Positions 8,001-16,881 of a DNA stretch of 64,000 nt are shown here, one piece after another. Numbering within the stretch: the stretch's first letter is position 1; each line of letters begins with the position of its first letter. Below the pieces are notes generated by a model. The model ran no database searches and was not told where the DNA came from. It saw only the letters and a program-made list of their open reading frames with translations. The position numbers and the translations under genes were made by a program. Source of the stretch: Chloroflexota bacterium (GTDB lineage Bacteria > Chloroflexota > Chloroflexia > Chloroheliales > Chloroheliaceae); contig JAQBPB010000040.1 in the NCBI GenBank assembly GCA_028287745.1, positions 62,001 to 126,000 of the forward strand. The letters run 5' to 3'.

Positions 8001-8585
8001 AATAACTTAATGTCCAACGTACTACTTCCGCGCAGACCTTGAATTCAGATTATGGTTTGTCACGGATAAAACAAAAAAAGTAGGTGTTAAAAGCTGCCAA
8101 TAATCATAAAGTATAATGTAATCCTTCTCAGCGTGCAATCCTGATAATTTTGTAGTTAAAGCCCTTAAAAATCTTAAAGTCCAGGCCGTTTTAGGACCGC
8201 CCGGTATTTTAAAAAGCTATTGCGTGGCTATGTTGGCTATGTAATAATAACTGCAACCAACCAATTCATTCAAAAGTTAATTGTTCCTGACCACTTGTTT
8301 TATGTTACCGGCGGTCCTACTTTCCCGGGTAAGCCCAAGCAAAATGATAACATCCGGTGAAAAGTGTGTTCTAGCTTACAGATTGTCGCTTGTAGATCTT
8401 GTAAGATAGGTCAGTAAAAAAATTTAAACTTTGCTTTTGTTCCTGACCATTTAACTTTACTGATCGGTACCTGATTCTCCCGGCTAAAGTTTTACCGTTG
8501 AATAATAAACTTAGCTTTCTAAAGGCTAACCAGTCTTTCTCCCCGGCCGGTTTTTGTTAGAGAAATGAGCAGATAAAGGACTTTT
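8001..8585. other. 585-nt divergent intergenic region with direct repeats
   Basis: This gap separates the STAS operon from the exporter operon. TTGTTCCTGACCA occurs at 8281-8293 and again at 8437-8449, a 13-bp direct repeat 156 nt apart. Both copies are on the exporter side, so they may be regulator sites. The region is AT-rich. I saw no convincing small gene and no promoter good enough to place exactly. Confidence 0.5.
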
Positions 8586-9413
8586 ATGTCACAACGCATC
8601 TTTCGCCAGGCCGCCCTGGACAAACTGGCTACCCCGGAAGAACTTGATAAAATGATCCAGGTGACCAACTTGCGCGGTTGGATTGCCCTGGGGGGTATTA
8701 CCCTGGTTGTGGTTGCCGGGCTGGTATGGAGTATCCTGGGAAGTATCCCGACGGTAGTCAAGGCTAACGGCGTGCTGGTAAGGCAGGATGGTGTCCAGGA
8801 AATCCAACTCTCCGAAGCCGGTCAAATCAGCGAATTTAGCCTTAAACCGGGCGACGCGGTCAAAGAGGGCCAGGTGCTTGGCAAGTTCAGGGCCGAAAGC
8901 GGCGCGGAAAAGCCCCTGACCAGCCCCTTTACCGGGACGGTCCTGGAAGTGCTGGTTTCCAACAATACCCCGGTTAAGGCCCAGAGCCCCCTGGCCCGGG
9001 TTGAGCAGGACGGCAAACCCCTCAAAACTATCCTGCTGATGTCCCTTGCCGATGGTAAACAAATCAAGCCCGGCACAAAAGTTCAGCTATCCCCGACTAC
9101 CGTCCGGCCCGAGGAGCACGGCTTGCTGCTGGGTACTGTTTCCTATGTTTCGCAGTTACCCGTCTCGGCCGAAAGCCTGGCGAACCAGCTTAAAAGTCCT
9201 GAACTGGCGGCCGCGCTGACCGGCGGGGGTCCGGCGATTCAGGTAGATGTGACCCTGGAGCCGGATGCCCGGTCGGCTAGCGGCCTGAAGTGGACCACCC
9301 AGGGCGGGCCGCCTTTTAAACTTAGCAACGGTACGCTCTGCCAGGCCAACCTGGTGGTGGGCGAACAGCGTCCGATAGATTTGATTTTACCGGTGTTTAA
9401 AGGGCAAGGTTAG
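8586..9413 (+). CDS. NHLM-type peptide secretion adaptor (HlyD family)
   Basis: This 275-aa protein has a cytoplasmic N-terminus, one membrane helix near residues 30-52 (GWIALGGITLVVVAGLVW), and then biotinyl-lipoyl-like beta hairpins (GDAVKEGQVLGKF and SPFTGTVLEVLV). This matches the membrane-fusion adaptors that partner peptidase-containing ABC exporters of the NHLP/NHLM class. It lacks the long coiled-coil hairpin of Gram-negative HlyD, which fits this class and may fit an envelope without a TolC tunnel. Only 2 nt separate its stop from the next start, so the three exporter genes are almost certainly one operon. Confidence 0.85.
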   Translation: MSQRIFRQAALDKLATPEELDKMIQVTNLRGWIALGGITLVVVAGLVWSILGSIPTVVKANGVLVRQDGVQEIQLSEAGQISEFSLKPGDAVKEGQVLGKFRAESGAEKPLTSPFTGTVLEVLVSNNTPVKAQSPLARVEQDGKPLKTILLMSLADGKQIKPGTKVQLSPTTVRPEEHGLLLGTVSYVSQLPVSAESLANQLKSPELAAALTGGGPAIQVDVTLEPDARSASGLKWTTQGGPPFKLSNGTLCQANLVVGEQRPIDLILPVFKGQG

Positions 9414-9415
9414 GC

Positions 9416-11623
9416 ATGTCTATAGATATAGCCGGTCAAAATACAAAAAAACCACCTTCTGCCAGAGTGAAATACAAACGCGTCAAGACGCCTACGGTGC
9501 TGCAAATGGAAGGGGCCGAATGCGGGGCGGCTTCCCTGGCAATCGTACTGGGTTATTACGGCCGCTTTGTACCCCTGGAAGAATTGCGGGTCGCTTGCGG
9601 CGTTTCCCGTGACGGTAGTAAAGCCAGTAATATCTTAAAAGCGGCCCGGCAGTATGGCTTGACCGCCAAAGGTTTTCGTAAAGAGCCGGAAGCTTTGCGC
9701 TCGATGGCCCTGCCTTTGATCGTCCACTGGCAGTTCAATCACTTCCTGGTAGTCGAAGGGTTTGGGAAGAACAAAGTTTATCTCAACAACCCGGCCAGCG
9801 GCCCCTATACCGTAACCGACCAGGAGTTTGACGACTCGTTTACCGGGGTGGTATTGACCCTGGAGAAAACACCTGAATTTATCACCGGCGGGGCTAAATT
9901 TGATACTATCGCCTCCCTGCGGAAACGGCTGGCCGGTTCCAGCCGGGCTTTGCTGTACGTGGTGCTGGCCGGGCTGAGCCTGGTCATTCCGGGCCTGATT
10001 GTGCCCAGCTTTATCCGTATCTTCGTAGATTTTTACCTCGTCCGGGAGCTGCATAACTGGTTTTTGCCCCTGATAATCGGCATGGCTATGACGGCAGTCT
10101 TGCGCGGTATCCTGACCTATTTGCGCGAGTATTACCTGCTGCGGCTGGAAACCAAACTTTCGGCCAGTATGTCCGGCAAGTTCTTCTGGCACGTCCTGCG
10201 CCTGCCGATGGAATATTATTACCAGCGTTTCGCGGGCGAGTTAGGCGGGCGGGTCGCCATCAACGACCAGGTGGCCGCGCTCCTTTCCGACCGGTTGGCC
10301 GCTACTATCCTGGACATTTTTACTATCTTCTTTTACGCGATACTGATGTTCCTGTACGACCCGCTCCTGACGGTGGTCGGGATTTTCTTCGCCCTGCTGA
10401 ACATTGCCGCCCTGCGCTATGTTTCGCGCAAGCGGGTGGATATAAACCAGCGCTTGCAGCAGGAAGCGGGCAAGCTGGCCGGGGTTTCGATGTCCGGCCT
10501 GTTTATGATTGAAACCCTAAAAGCGGTCGGCCGCGAGTCGGACTTTTTCGCTCGCTGGGCCGGGCACCAGGCTAAAATCAACCGCGCCGAGCAGGAAATC
10601 GGGCTTTACACCCAGTTTCTTTCGGCTGTCCCGCCCTTGCTGACCGCCCTTAACACGGCAGTTATCCTGACCCTGGGCAGTTTCCGGGTAATCGAGGGCG
10701 AGCTGACCATCGGGCTGCTGGTGGCTTTTCAAACTCTAATGGCGAGTTTCCTGGAGCCGGTCAATAAGCTGGTGGACCTGGGCGCGACCCTGCAAGAGAT
10801 GGAAGGCGGCCTTAAACGGCTGGATGACGTATTGAGCAACCGCCAGGACCCCCTGCTGCAAACCGAAGAAGAAACCAGCGAAGTTTCGCGCCGGTTGCCG
10901 AAGTTAAGCGGCGTCCTGGAATTAAAGAATGTCAGTTTCGGCTACAGCCGCCTGGCTCCGCCCCTGATTGAAAATTTCAACCTGACTCTCAAGCCGGGCA
11001 GCCGGGTGGCCCTGGTCGGCGGCAGCGGCAGCGGCAAGTCTACTATTGCCAAGCTGGTTTCTGGTCTTTTCGACCCCTGGGAAGGCGAGATTTTGTTTGA
11101 TGGCAAGCCCCGCACCGCCCTGCCCCGCACCACCCTGACTAATTCGTTGGCTGTGGTGGACCAGGATATTTTCCTCTTTGAGGGGACCGTCCGGGAGAAC
11201 CTGACAATGTGGGACCCGACAATCCCCGAACACCAGGTCATCCAGGCTGCCCGTGATGCTGTAATTCATGACGAAGTGGCTACCCGTAACGGCGGTTACA
11301 ACGGCCGGATTGCCGAAGAAGGCGCTAACTTCAGCGGCGGGCAGCGCCAGCGGCTTGAAATCGCCCGGGCGCTGGCCGGAAACCCGGCTTTACTGGTCTT
11401 AGACGAGGCGACCAGCGCCCTGGACCCGATTACCGAAAAATTGATTGACGAAAACCTGCGGCGGCGTGGCTGTACCTGCCTGATAATTGCCCACCGCTTG
11501 AGCACTATCCGCGACTGCGATGAGATTATCGTGATGGAAAGCGGCAAGATTGTCCAGCGCGGCACTCACCTGGAACTCCGCGATGAAGAAGGGGTCTACG
11601 ACCAGTTGATGGCGACCAGCTAA
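9416..11623 (+). CDS. C39-peptidase ABC exporter, NHLP family
   Basis: This 735-aa protein has the three-part layout of peptidase-containing ATP-binding transporters. An N-terminal C39 peptidase (about 22-160) has the catalytic Cys36 in QMEGAECGAA and the His in HWQFNHFLV. Six membrane helices span about 175-460. The ATPase (about 500-735) shows Walker A GGSGSGKST, signature NFSGGQRQR and Walker B LLVLDEATSAL. Such proteins cut leader peptides and export the remaining core peptide. The position that usually holds the catalytic Asp of the peptidase appears as Asn (VYLNNPASG). It is flanked by the adaptor gene and the FHA-ABC gene with spacings of 2 and 9 nt. Confidence 0.92.
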   Translation: MSIDIAGQNTKKPPSARVKYKRVKTPTVLQMEGAECGAASLAIVLGYYGRFVPLEELRVACGVSRDGSKASNILKAARQYGLTAKGFRKEPEALRSMALPLIVHWQFNHFLVVEGFGKNKVYLNNPASGPYTVTDQEFDDSFTGVVLTLEKTPEFITGGAKFDTIASLRKRLAGSSRALLYVVLAGLSLVIPGLIVPSFIRIFVDFYLVRELHNWFLPLIIGMAMTAVLRGILTYLREYYLLRLETKLSASMSGKFFWHVLRLPMEYYYQRFAGELGGRVAINDQVAALLSDRLAATILDIFTIFFYAILMFLYDPLLTVVGIFFALLNIAALRYVSRKRVDINQRLQQEAGKLAGVSMSGLFMIETLKAVGRESDFFARWAGHQAKINRAEQEIGLYTQFLSAVPPLLTALNTAVILTLGSFRVIEGELTIGLLVAFQTLMASFLEPVNKLVDLGATLQEMEGGLKRLDDVLSNRQDPLLQTEEETSEVSRRLPKLSGVLELKNVSFGYSRLAPPLIENFNLTLKPGSRVALVGGSGSGKSTIAKLVSGLFDPWEGEILFDGKPRTALPRTTLTNSLAVVDQDIFLFEGTVRENLTMWDPTIPEHQVIQAARDAVIHDEVATRNGGYNGRIAEEGANFSGGQRQRLEIARALAGNPALLVLDEATSALDPITEKLIDENLRRRGCTCLIIAHRLSTIRDCDEIIVMESGKIVQRGTHLELRDEEGVYDQLMATS

Positions 11624-11632
11624 AGAAAGACT

Positions 11633-14600
11633 ATGGCAACTACCACTATTCCCGGCGGCGGCAGCACACCTTCCACCGTCCTGCAGCCACATTTACATAT
11701 CCTTAACGGCCGGTCCCGCCAGGCCCACGTGCCGCTTGATTTTGGCCGCCTGCAAGCTCGCCCACTGGTCCTGGGGCGGCATCACCAGGAAGCGGATGTT
11801 GTTTTAAGCAGCCCGGGCAACCAGGTCTCGCGCCGCCATGCCTTTATCAGCTACCGGCTCGACGATGAACTGGCTATCCTGTCCGATGCCGGGTCGGCTA
11901 ACGGCACCCGCCTGAACGGGCAATTTATCGCAGGCCCGACTCCGCTGCTGCCGGGGGATATAATCGCTTGCGGTGATGTAGAGTTAATTTTCGTGGTGCC
12001 GTTTGTCACCAGCGTGCCGCTTTTCCGGCCGCCCGGCTTGCCCCGCCGCCAGTACCCCGAAGACCTGGAACCCGGCATGGCGCGGCTGGAAGTTATTGCC
12101 AGCCATACGCCCTCCATGCGTCCGGGCTCTTTCTGCCGCCTGACCCACCGCCACCCGTTCTTGATCGGCCGCCAGTCCGGCAACGACTTCCGGTTACTGG
12201 AAGAAGGCGAAGCAGCCCGCCAGATTAGCCGGAAGCAGGCCGAGATTCGCTGGGACGGCACCGGCTACCTGCTGCGCGACCCCGGCGCGTCTAACCCCAC
12301 CTGGCTCAACGGGAAAGCCCTTGTAGCGCCCAGCTTGCTAAAAGAAGGCGACCAGTTCCAGATAGGCTCGACTGTCTTGCGGTTCCGGGCACCCCGGACG
12401 CCGCTGGCCGGTGAGCCGGGTAAATTCCGGCCGGTTGTGACCGGTCCGGCCCCGGTCCTGCGTTTCGCGGCCCGCTGGGCCTTGCATCTTGGACCACGCT
12501 GCGTCCAACTGCCCCTGGACCGCCCGGTAGCAATCGGCCGTTCCAAAGATACCGACTTCAGGTTGCAGGACCCTTCGGTATCTCGCCAGCATGCCCTGTT
12601 ACGGTTCGATGCCGCCACCCGCCGGTTCATCATTTCCGACCGGGGTTCGGCCAACGGGACCCTGGTCAACGGAATTGCCGCTTCGGAAAACCACCCTTTG
12701 GCGCCAGGCGACCGCCTGACCCTGGGTGAGTTCGAATTTATTTTTGATGAGTTAACCCAGGCTGCGGTAGCCGCCGAGGTAGTCGTGCCGCTGACCCAGC
12801 CGGTAACCCTGCAGCTTGAAATTGCCCCTGACGGCAACCTGGTCCCGGCCGGGTCGCCGGATAAACTACCGGCCGGTTCCACGTTGTCGGGGTCGCCGCC
12901 CCTGGTCGCCAGCCGGGCCGTGCAGCCGCTGGCCCGCCCCGGACCGGGTGAACTGGATGACCGGGATATTGACCCATCCGAAATCGTGGACAAAAGCCTG
13001 ACCGAACTGATGGTGACCCGGGGTATTTCTCTAATGGTCGGGGGTAACCAGCCTTTCTTGCTGGACGACCCGGCCAGTGTATGGTTGGTCCGCTCCGGTA
13101 GGGTCGAAACCTTTGCGGTCCAGGTAAAAGCCGGTCAACCGGCTGCGGCTCGTCACCACGTATGCAGCTTCGGGCCGGGTCAGGTCCTGTTCGGATTGGA
13201 CTCGAACCGTTACGGCGAAGGGCTGGGCATGCTGGCGGTAGCGCTGGTGAATACCGAACTGGTCAAAGTGCCGCTGTCCCGGCTGCGCCACCTGTCGCGC
13301 CACGTTGCCTTTAAAACAGAAATAACCGGCCTGATTGCCCAGTGGTTGGAAGCCTTATCCAAAGACATCACCAAAGAAACTATTTCCAACCGCACTGAAG
13401 TCTTGCTTGACCCTAACGCCGAAGTGGCCCTGGAAACCCAGCAGACTGCCAGCCCGCGCAAAGATGGCGTCTGGCTCAAGCCGGTCGAAGGCGAATGCCT
13501 TTTCCTGGGTGAAGAAGACATGGCGTCGCCCTACGATGACGCGCTCTTTCCGCTCTACGGGTTTACCTGGCTCCAGGCCCTGAGCGGCTCCCGGTTAGTA
13601 ACCTATGGGGCGTTGGAAGCCCTGGACCAGCCGGGTTTCTGGAATGGCCTCGACCTGTTTTATGAGCTTTTCTTCCGGGTAAAATTCACGAATATCCGGC
13701 TGGCGACTTACGATGAAATAAACCGGCTGCGTAAGCGGGCCGAATTTGACCTGGCCGCCGGGCGCAATGCCCTGCAAGAACTGGTCTCGATTCTTGAGCC
13801 CGATTCGGCGGTGCCTGGTCTGGCCGGACCGGACCAGGCCGACCTGCTATTGGAAGCTTGCAAGCTGGTTGGTACCTACCAGGGCATAATGGTCCAGCGG
13901 TCGGCGGCGGTTTCGGAGGAGCAGGATACCAGGCGCAATCCCCTGGAAGACATTGCCAATAATTCCCGGATGCGCACCAGAGAAATCACCCTGACGCCGC
14001 GCTGGTGGCGCACCGATGCCGGGCCAATACTTGCTTCGGTCGAGAGCGGCAGCGAACGCTACCCGGTTGCTTTGTTGCCGACTTCGCCTAAATCCTATGA
14101 AATGGTCAACCCTGCCGACGGCACTCGCCAGCCGGTTACTCCTGCCCTCGCGGCGACCTTATCTTCCAAAGCTTTTGTCTTCTACCGCTCCTTCCCGGAC
14201 AAGGCCATCAAGGTCCGCGACCTGGTTAAATTTGGCTTCCGGGGCACACGCAAAGATTTAATAGTAACGCTGTTGTTGGGTATGGCCGGTGGCTTGCTCA
14301 ACCTGGCAATACCGATTATGACCGGCTTTGCTTTTGATACGGTTATTCCTTCGGCAAACTCAAGCTATCTCATTCAGGTGCTGGCCGGTTTAGTGGTAGT
14401 CGCCATTTCGCTTGCCTCCTTCCAGGTTATTCGCGGGGTTGCCATTTTGCGCCTGGAAAGCAAGCTGGATATTTCAATCCAGGCGGGCCTCTGGAACCGC
14501 TTGCTCAGCTTACCCACCACTTTCTTTCGCCAGTATTCGGTGGGTGACCTGGCAAACCGGGCCAACGGCATTGACCAAATCCGCACTTTAATTAGCGGCA

Positions 14601-15907
14601 CGGTTATTACGACTATTCTGGGAACCATTTTCTCCAGTTTTAGTTTGATCTTGCTCTTTACCTACGATGCGGGGTTAGCCGGGGTCGCGGTCGGACTGGT
14701 CGTGCTAATCCTGGCGATAATCATTGGAATTGAATTGTGGCAATTGCGCTACCAGCGCCGCCTGGCCGAATACCAGGGCAAAATATCCGGCCTGGTGCTG
14801 CAACTACTGACCGGGATTGCCAAACTCAGGGTAGCCGGGGCCGAAATCCGGGCCTTTGCGGTCTGGGCCAGGGAATTTGCCGCCCAACGCAAGCTGGCTT
14901 TCAAAGCCCGCACGATTGGCAACTTGCTAACGGTCTTTAACGCCATCCTGCCTATCCTGGTCTATATGGTAATTTTCTGGGCCCTGGACGTATTTAAAAA
15001 CCGGACCTTAAGTATTGGCGCTTTCCTGGCCTTTATCGCCGCCTTCGGGCAGTTCCTGGGCGCAATGATTAGCATGGCAAGCTCCTTTACCACCATTTTC
15101 CAGGCGGTCCCGATTTTCGAAAGAGCCAAACCTATCCTGGAAACCCTGCCCGAAGTTAACCTGAACAAGTCCGATCCCGGCGAACTGAGCGGGGCAATAG
15201 AGGTAAATCACATTTCCTTCCGCTATGCTCCTGACTCGCCGCTGGTACTGGATGATGTTTCCTTGAAGATCGAACCGGGTAAATTCGTGGCAATTGTCGG
15301 GCCGTCCGGGGCCGGTAAATCCTCGATCTTCCGGCTGCTATTGGGGTTTGAAAAGCCGGAGGCCGGGTCGATCTACTACGACAACCAGGACATTTCGGGC
15401 CTGGACATCCAGGCGGTCCGGCGGCAAATGGGTGTGGTAATTCAGAGTGGCAAGCTTATGCCGGGTGATATTTTCAATAACATCGTTGGCAACGCTCCCT
15501 TTACTATTGAAGATGCCTGGGAAGCGGCCCGGCTAGCCGGGATGGAAAAAGATCTCAAAGAGATGCCAATGGGCATGTATACCCTGATTTCCGAAGGCGG
15601 CAGCACTCTTTCGGGTGGGCAGAAGCAGCGCCTCATGATTGCCCGGGCCATTATCTCCCGGCCCCGGATTTTACTCTTTGACGAAGCCACCAGCGCCCTG
15701 GACAACCACACCCAGGCGATAGTCAGCCGCAGCCTGGAAAGCTTGCAGGCGACCCGGGTAGTGATCGCCCACCGGCTCAGCACTATAATCAACGCGGACC
15801 GGATTTATGTATTGCAGGGCGGTAAAGTGGCCCAATCCGGCACTTACCAGGAGTTGATCGGACAGGAGGGGCCGTTTAAACAATTGGCCTTACGCCAGCT
15901 CGGCTAA
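11633..15907 (+). CDS. NHLM-type ABC transporter with three N-terminal FHA domains
   Basis: This 1424-aa protein ends in a normal exporter half: membrane helices about 860-1140 and an ATPase with GPSGAGKSS near 1222, STLSGGQKQR and ILLFDEATSALD. Before that is a cyclic-nucleotide-like beta domain (about 430-560), as in the second ABC protein of NHLM bacteriocin systems. The first 380 residues are three FHA domains. FHA1 has LGRHHQEADVVLSS, SRRHA and SANGTRLNG. FHA2 has IGRQSGNDFRL, ISRKQA and NPTWLNG. FHA3 has IGRSKDTDFRL, SRQHALL and SANGTLVNG. FHA domains bind phosphothreonine, so transport or assembly may be under Ser/Thr kinase control. No Hanks-type kinase gene is in the window. Confidence 0.9.
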   Translation: MATTTIPGGGSTPSTVLQPHLHILNGRSRQAHVPLDFGRLQARPLVLGRHHQEADVVLSSPGNQVSRRHAFISYRLDDELAILSDAGSANGTRLNGQFIAGPTPLLPGDIIACGDVELIFVVPFVTSVPLFRPPGLPRRQYPEDLEPGMARLEVIASHTPSMRPGSFCRLTHRHPFLIGRQSGNDFRLLEEGEAARQISRKQAEIRWDGTGYLLRDPGASNPTWLNGKALVAPSLLKEGDQFQIGSTVLRFRAPRTPLAGEPGKFRPVVTGPAPVLRFAARWALHLGPRCVQLPLDRPVAIGRSKDTDFRLQDPSVSRQHALLRFDAATRRFIISDRGSANGTLVNGIAASENHPLAPGDRLTLGEFEFIFDELTQAAVAAEVVVPLTQPVTLQLEIAPDGNLVPAGSPDKLPAGSTLSGSPPLVASRAVQPLARPGPGELDDRDIDPSEIVDKSLTELMVTRGISLMVGGNQPFLLDDPASVWLVRSGRVETFAVQVKAGQPAAARHHVCSFGPGQVLFGLDSNRYGEGLGMLAVALVNTELVKVPLSRLRHLSRHVAFKTEITGLIAQWLEALSKDITKETISNRTEVLLDPNAEVALETQQTASPRKDGVWLKPVEGECLFLGEEDMASPYDDALFPLYGFTWLQALSGSRLVTYGALEALDQPGFWNGLDLFYELFFRVKFTNIRLATYDEINRLRKRAEFDLAAGRNALQELVSILEPDSAVPGLAGPDQADLLLEACKLVGTYQGIMVQRSAAVSEEQDTRRNPLEDIANNSRMRTREITLTPRWWRTDAGPILASVESGSERYPVALLPTSPKSYEMVNPADGTRQPVTPALAATLSSKAFVFYRSFPDKAIKVRDLVKFGFRGTRKDLIVTLLLGMAGGLLNLAIPIMTGFAFDTVIPSANSSYLIQVLAGLVVVAISLASFQVIRGVAILRLESKLDISIQAGLWNRLLSLPTTFFRQYSVGDLANRANGIDQIRTLISGTVITTILGTIFSSFSLILLFTYDAGLAGVAVGLVVLILAIIIGIELWQLRYQRRLAEYQGKISGLVLQLLTGIAKLRVAGAEIRAFAVWAREFAAQRKLAFKARTIGNLLTVFNAILPILVYMVIFWALDVFKNRTLSIGAFLAFIAAFGQFLGAMISMASSFTTIFQAVPIFERAKPILETLPEVNLNKSDPGELSGAIEVNHISFRYAPDSPLVLDDVSLKIEPGKFVAIVGPSGAGKSSIFRLLLGFEKPEAGSIYYDNQDISGLDIQAVRRQMGVVIQSGKLMPGDIFNNIVGNAPFTIEDAWEAARLAGMEKDLKEMPMGMYTLISEGGSTLSGGQKQRLMIARAIISRPRILLFDEATSALDNHTQAIVSRSLESLQATRVVIAHRLSTIINADRIYVLQGGKVAQSGTYQELIGQEGPFKQLALRQLG

Positions 15908-15969
15908 TGTTTGCTCCTTTATCTTTTCCGGTTCCACCGGGTGATGCATTTAGCCCCGGCCATAAACAG

Positions 15970-15984
15970 TGGCACAGCTTGTGC
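15970..15984 (+). promoter_or_regulatory. TGGCAC-N5-GTGC motif upstream of the GlsB-like gene
   Basis: GCACA (15972-15976) and TGTGC (15980-15984) form an inverted repeat inside a string that also fits the -24/-12 spacing of a sigma-54 promoter. A near-identical string sits at a similar distance before the YmdB-like gene at 41080-41094. Its function is unproven. Confidence 0.35.
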
Positions 15985-16083
15985 ATTACTAGTATCCAGA
16001 ACAGGAAAAAAGTTTCCCAGCTAGGAAAAGCGGGAAACTGAAAAGGATAAAAACTAAACTTTAGGATGAAGGAGAATTCACAA

Positions 16084-16344
16084 ATGAGTATTATTGCTTG
16101 GTTGATTTTAGGTTTATTGGCCGGTTGGATTGCTAACATGATTATGAGCAGCGGCCGGGGCGGCCTCGTAGCTGATTTGCTGCTTGGTATTGTCGGGGCT
16201 TTTGTAGGCGGTTTCATTGGTTCAGCCATATTCGGCGCTGATGTATCCGGTATTAACCTGACCAGTATCGTTTTGGCAGTTCTTGGTGCCATAATTGTGG
16301 TTGGCATTTACCGTGCAGTCACTCGCCAGGCTATTCGGCAATAA
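16084..16344 (+). CDS. GlsB/YeaQ/YmgE family small membrane protein
   Basis: This 86-aa protein is almost entirely membrane: three hydrophobic segments with the glycine-rich pattern of the transglycosylase-associated GlsB/YeaQ family (LAGWIANMIM near the start, GIVGAFVGGFIG in the middle). Members are often stress-induced, but their biochemical role is not established. I start at the ATG at 16084 because AAGGAG lies just upstream; the ATG at 16066 would put the ribosome site inside the gene. A strong terminator follows 20 nt after the stop codon. Confidence 0.85.
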   Translation: MSIIAWLILGLLAGWIANMIMSSGRGGLVADLLLGIVGAFVGGFIGSAIFGADVSGINLTSIVLAVLGAIIVVGIYRAVTRQAIRQ

Positions 16345-16363
16345 TTTACTCCCGTAAATAGAT

Positions 16364-16391
16364 AAAAAACCTGCCGTATGGCAGGTTTTTT
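16364..16391 (+). terminator. Intrinsic terminator after the GlsB-like gene
   Basis: AAAAAACCTGCC pairs perfectly with GGCAGGTTTTTT around a GTAT loop. The flanking A and T runs make it able to work in both directions. Confidence 0.9.
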
Positions 16392-16449
16392 GTTACCTGT
16401 TTATTCGGTCCTGGCGCCGGTTAAACCTGGCCTTATTCCAGACTGACCC

Positions 16450-16676
16450 GGTCAGGCTATCCATTAATTTTCAGGCCCTACCCGGTTGCGCTGGAATTTC
16501 CTGCTAATGCGGGAGTATGTCTGACTTACCCGTCCCCAACCAGCGCCCAACCCCGAACACTGCCTCCCGATTAGGCTGTGCCAACTTCAACAGGCGCAGG
16601 AGGAACTGTCAGCCTAGGGATCGCCGGGTGCCCTTTTGGGCTCCGGTGGGCCTACCGAAAAAGCGAAGACCTGACC
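16450..16676. ncRNA. Candidate structured RNA of unknown class
   Basis: A 438-nt gene-free stretch between two terminators holds nested complementary segments. GGTCAGG (16450-16456) pairs with CCTGACC (16670-16676) and closes about 227 nt. Inside, GCGCTGG near 16489 pairs with CCAGCGC near 16540, AGGCTG near 16573 pairs with CAGCCT near 16610, and GCCC-TTTT-GGGC near 16630 forms a small hairpin. It does not show RNase P, tmRNA or SRP core sequences that I can recognise. A 6S-like RNA is one possibility. The strand is not determined. Confidence 0.35.
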
Positions 16677-16729
16677 TTATCTAAGGCAGGAAAGAACGGA
16701 ACTTGACCTGTTCTACACTAGTTGCATTT

Positions 16730-16783
16730 CGCCACAGGCACCCAGTGGGTACCAGGACTCCTCACGGTGGCGCAGAATGACAG
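16730..16783. repeat. Hairpin element resembling a dispersed intergenic repeat
   Basis: CGCCAC (16730-16735) and GTGGCG (16767-16772) form outer arms, and ACCCA (16740-16744) and TGGGT (16746-16750) form an inner hairpin. The right end reads CAGAATGACA, a string common in dispersed repeats of many bacterial genomes. Only one copy is seen in this window. Confidence 0.25.
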
Positions 16784-16829
16784 GGAAAAGGGGTATAATA
16801 TTTTCTTAAAGCCCCATAATTTCAGGCGC

Positions 16830-16870
16830 AATAAAGGCCGGGTTTCGCCATTGAAAGCCCGGCCTTTATT
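16830..16870 (-). terminator. Terminator after the S8 protease gene
   Basis: AATAAAGGCCGGG (16830-16842) and CCCGGCCTTTATT (16858-16870) are perfect 13-bp inverted arms around a 15-nt loop, just beyond the stop codon at 16882. Confidence 0.8.
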
Positions 16871-16881
16871 GTATTAAGTGA

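Noticed and set aside
12265-12993. 242-codon minus-strand frame
   Set aside because: It is antisense to the FHA domains, which show full motifs; the reverse frame is a GC-bias shadow.
16450-16676. RNase P, tmRNA or SRP RNA
   Set aside because: None of the core conserved strings of these RNAs could be found on either strand.
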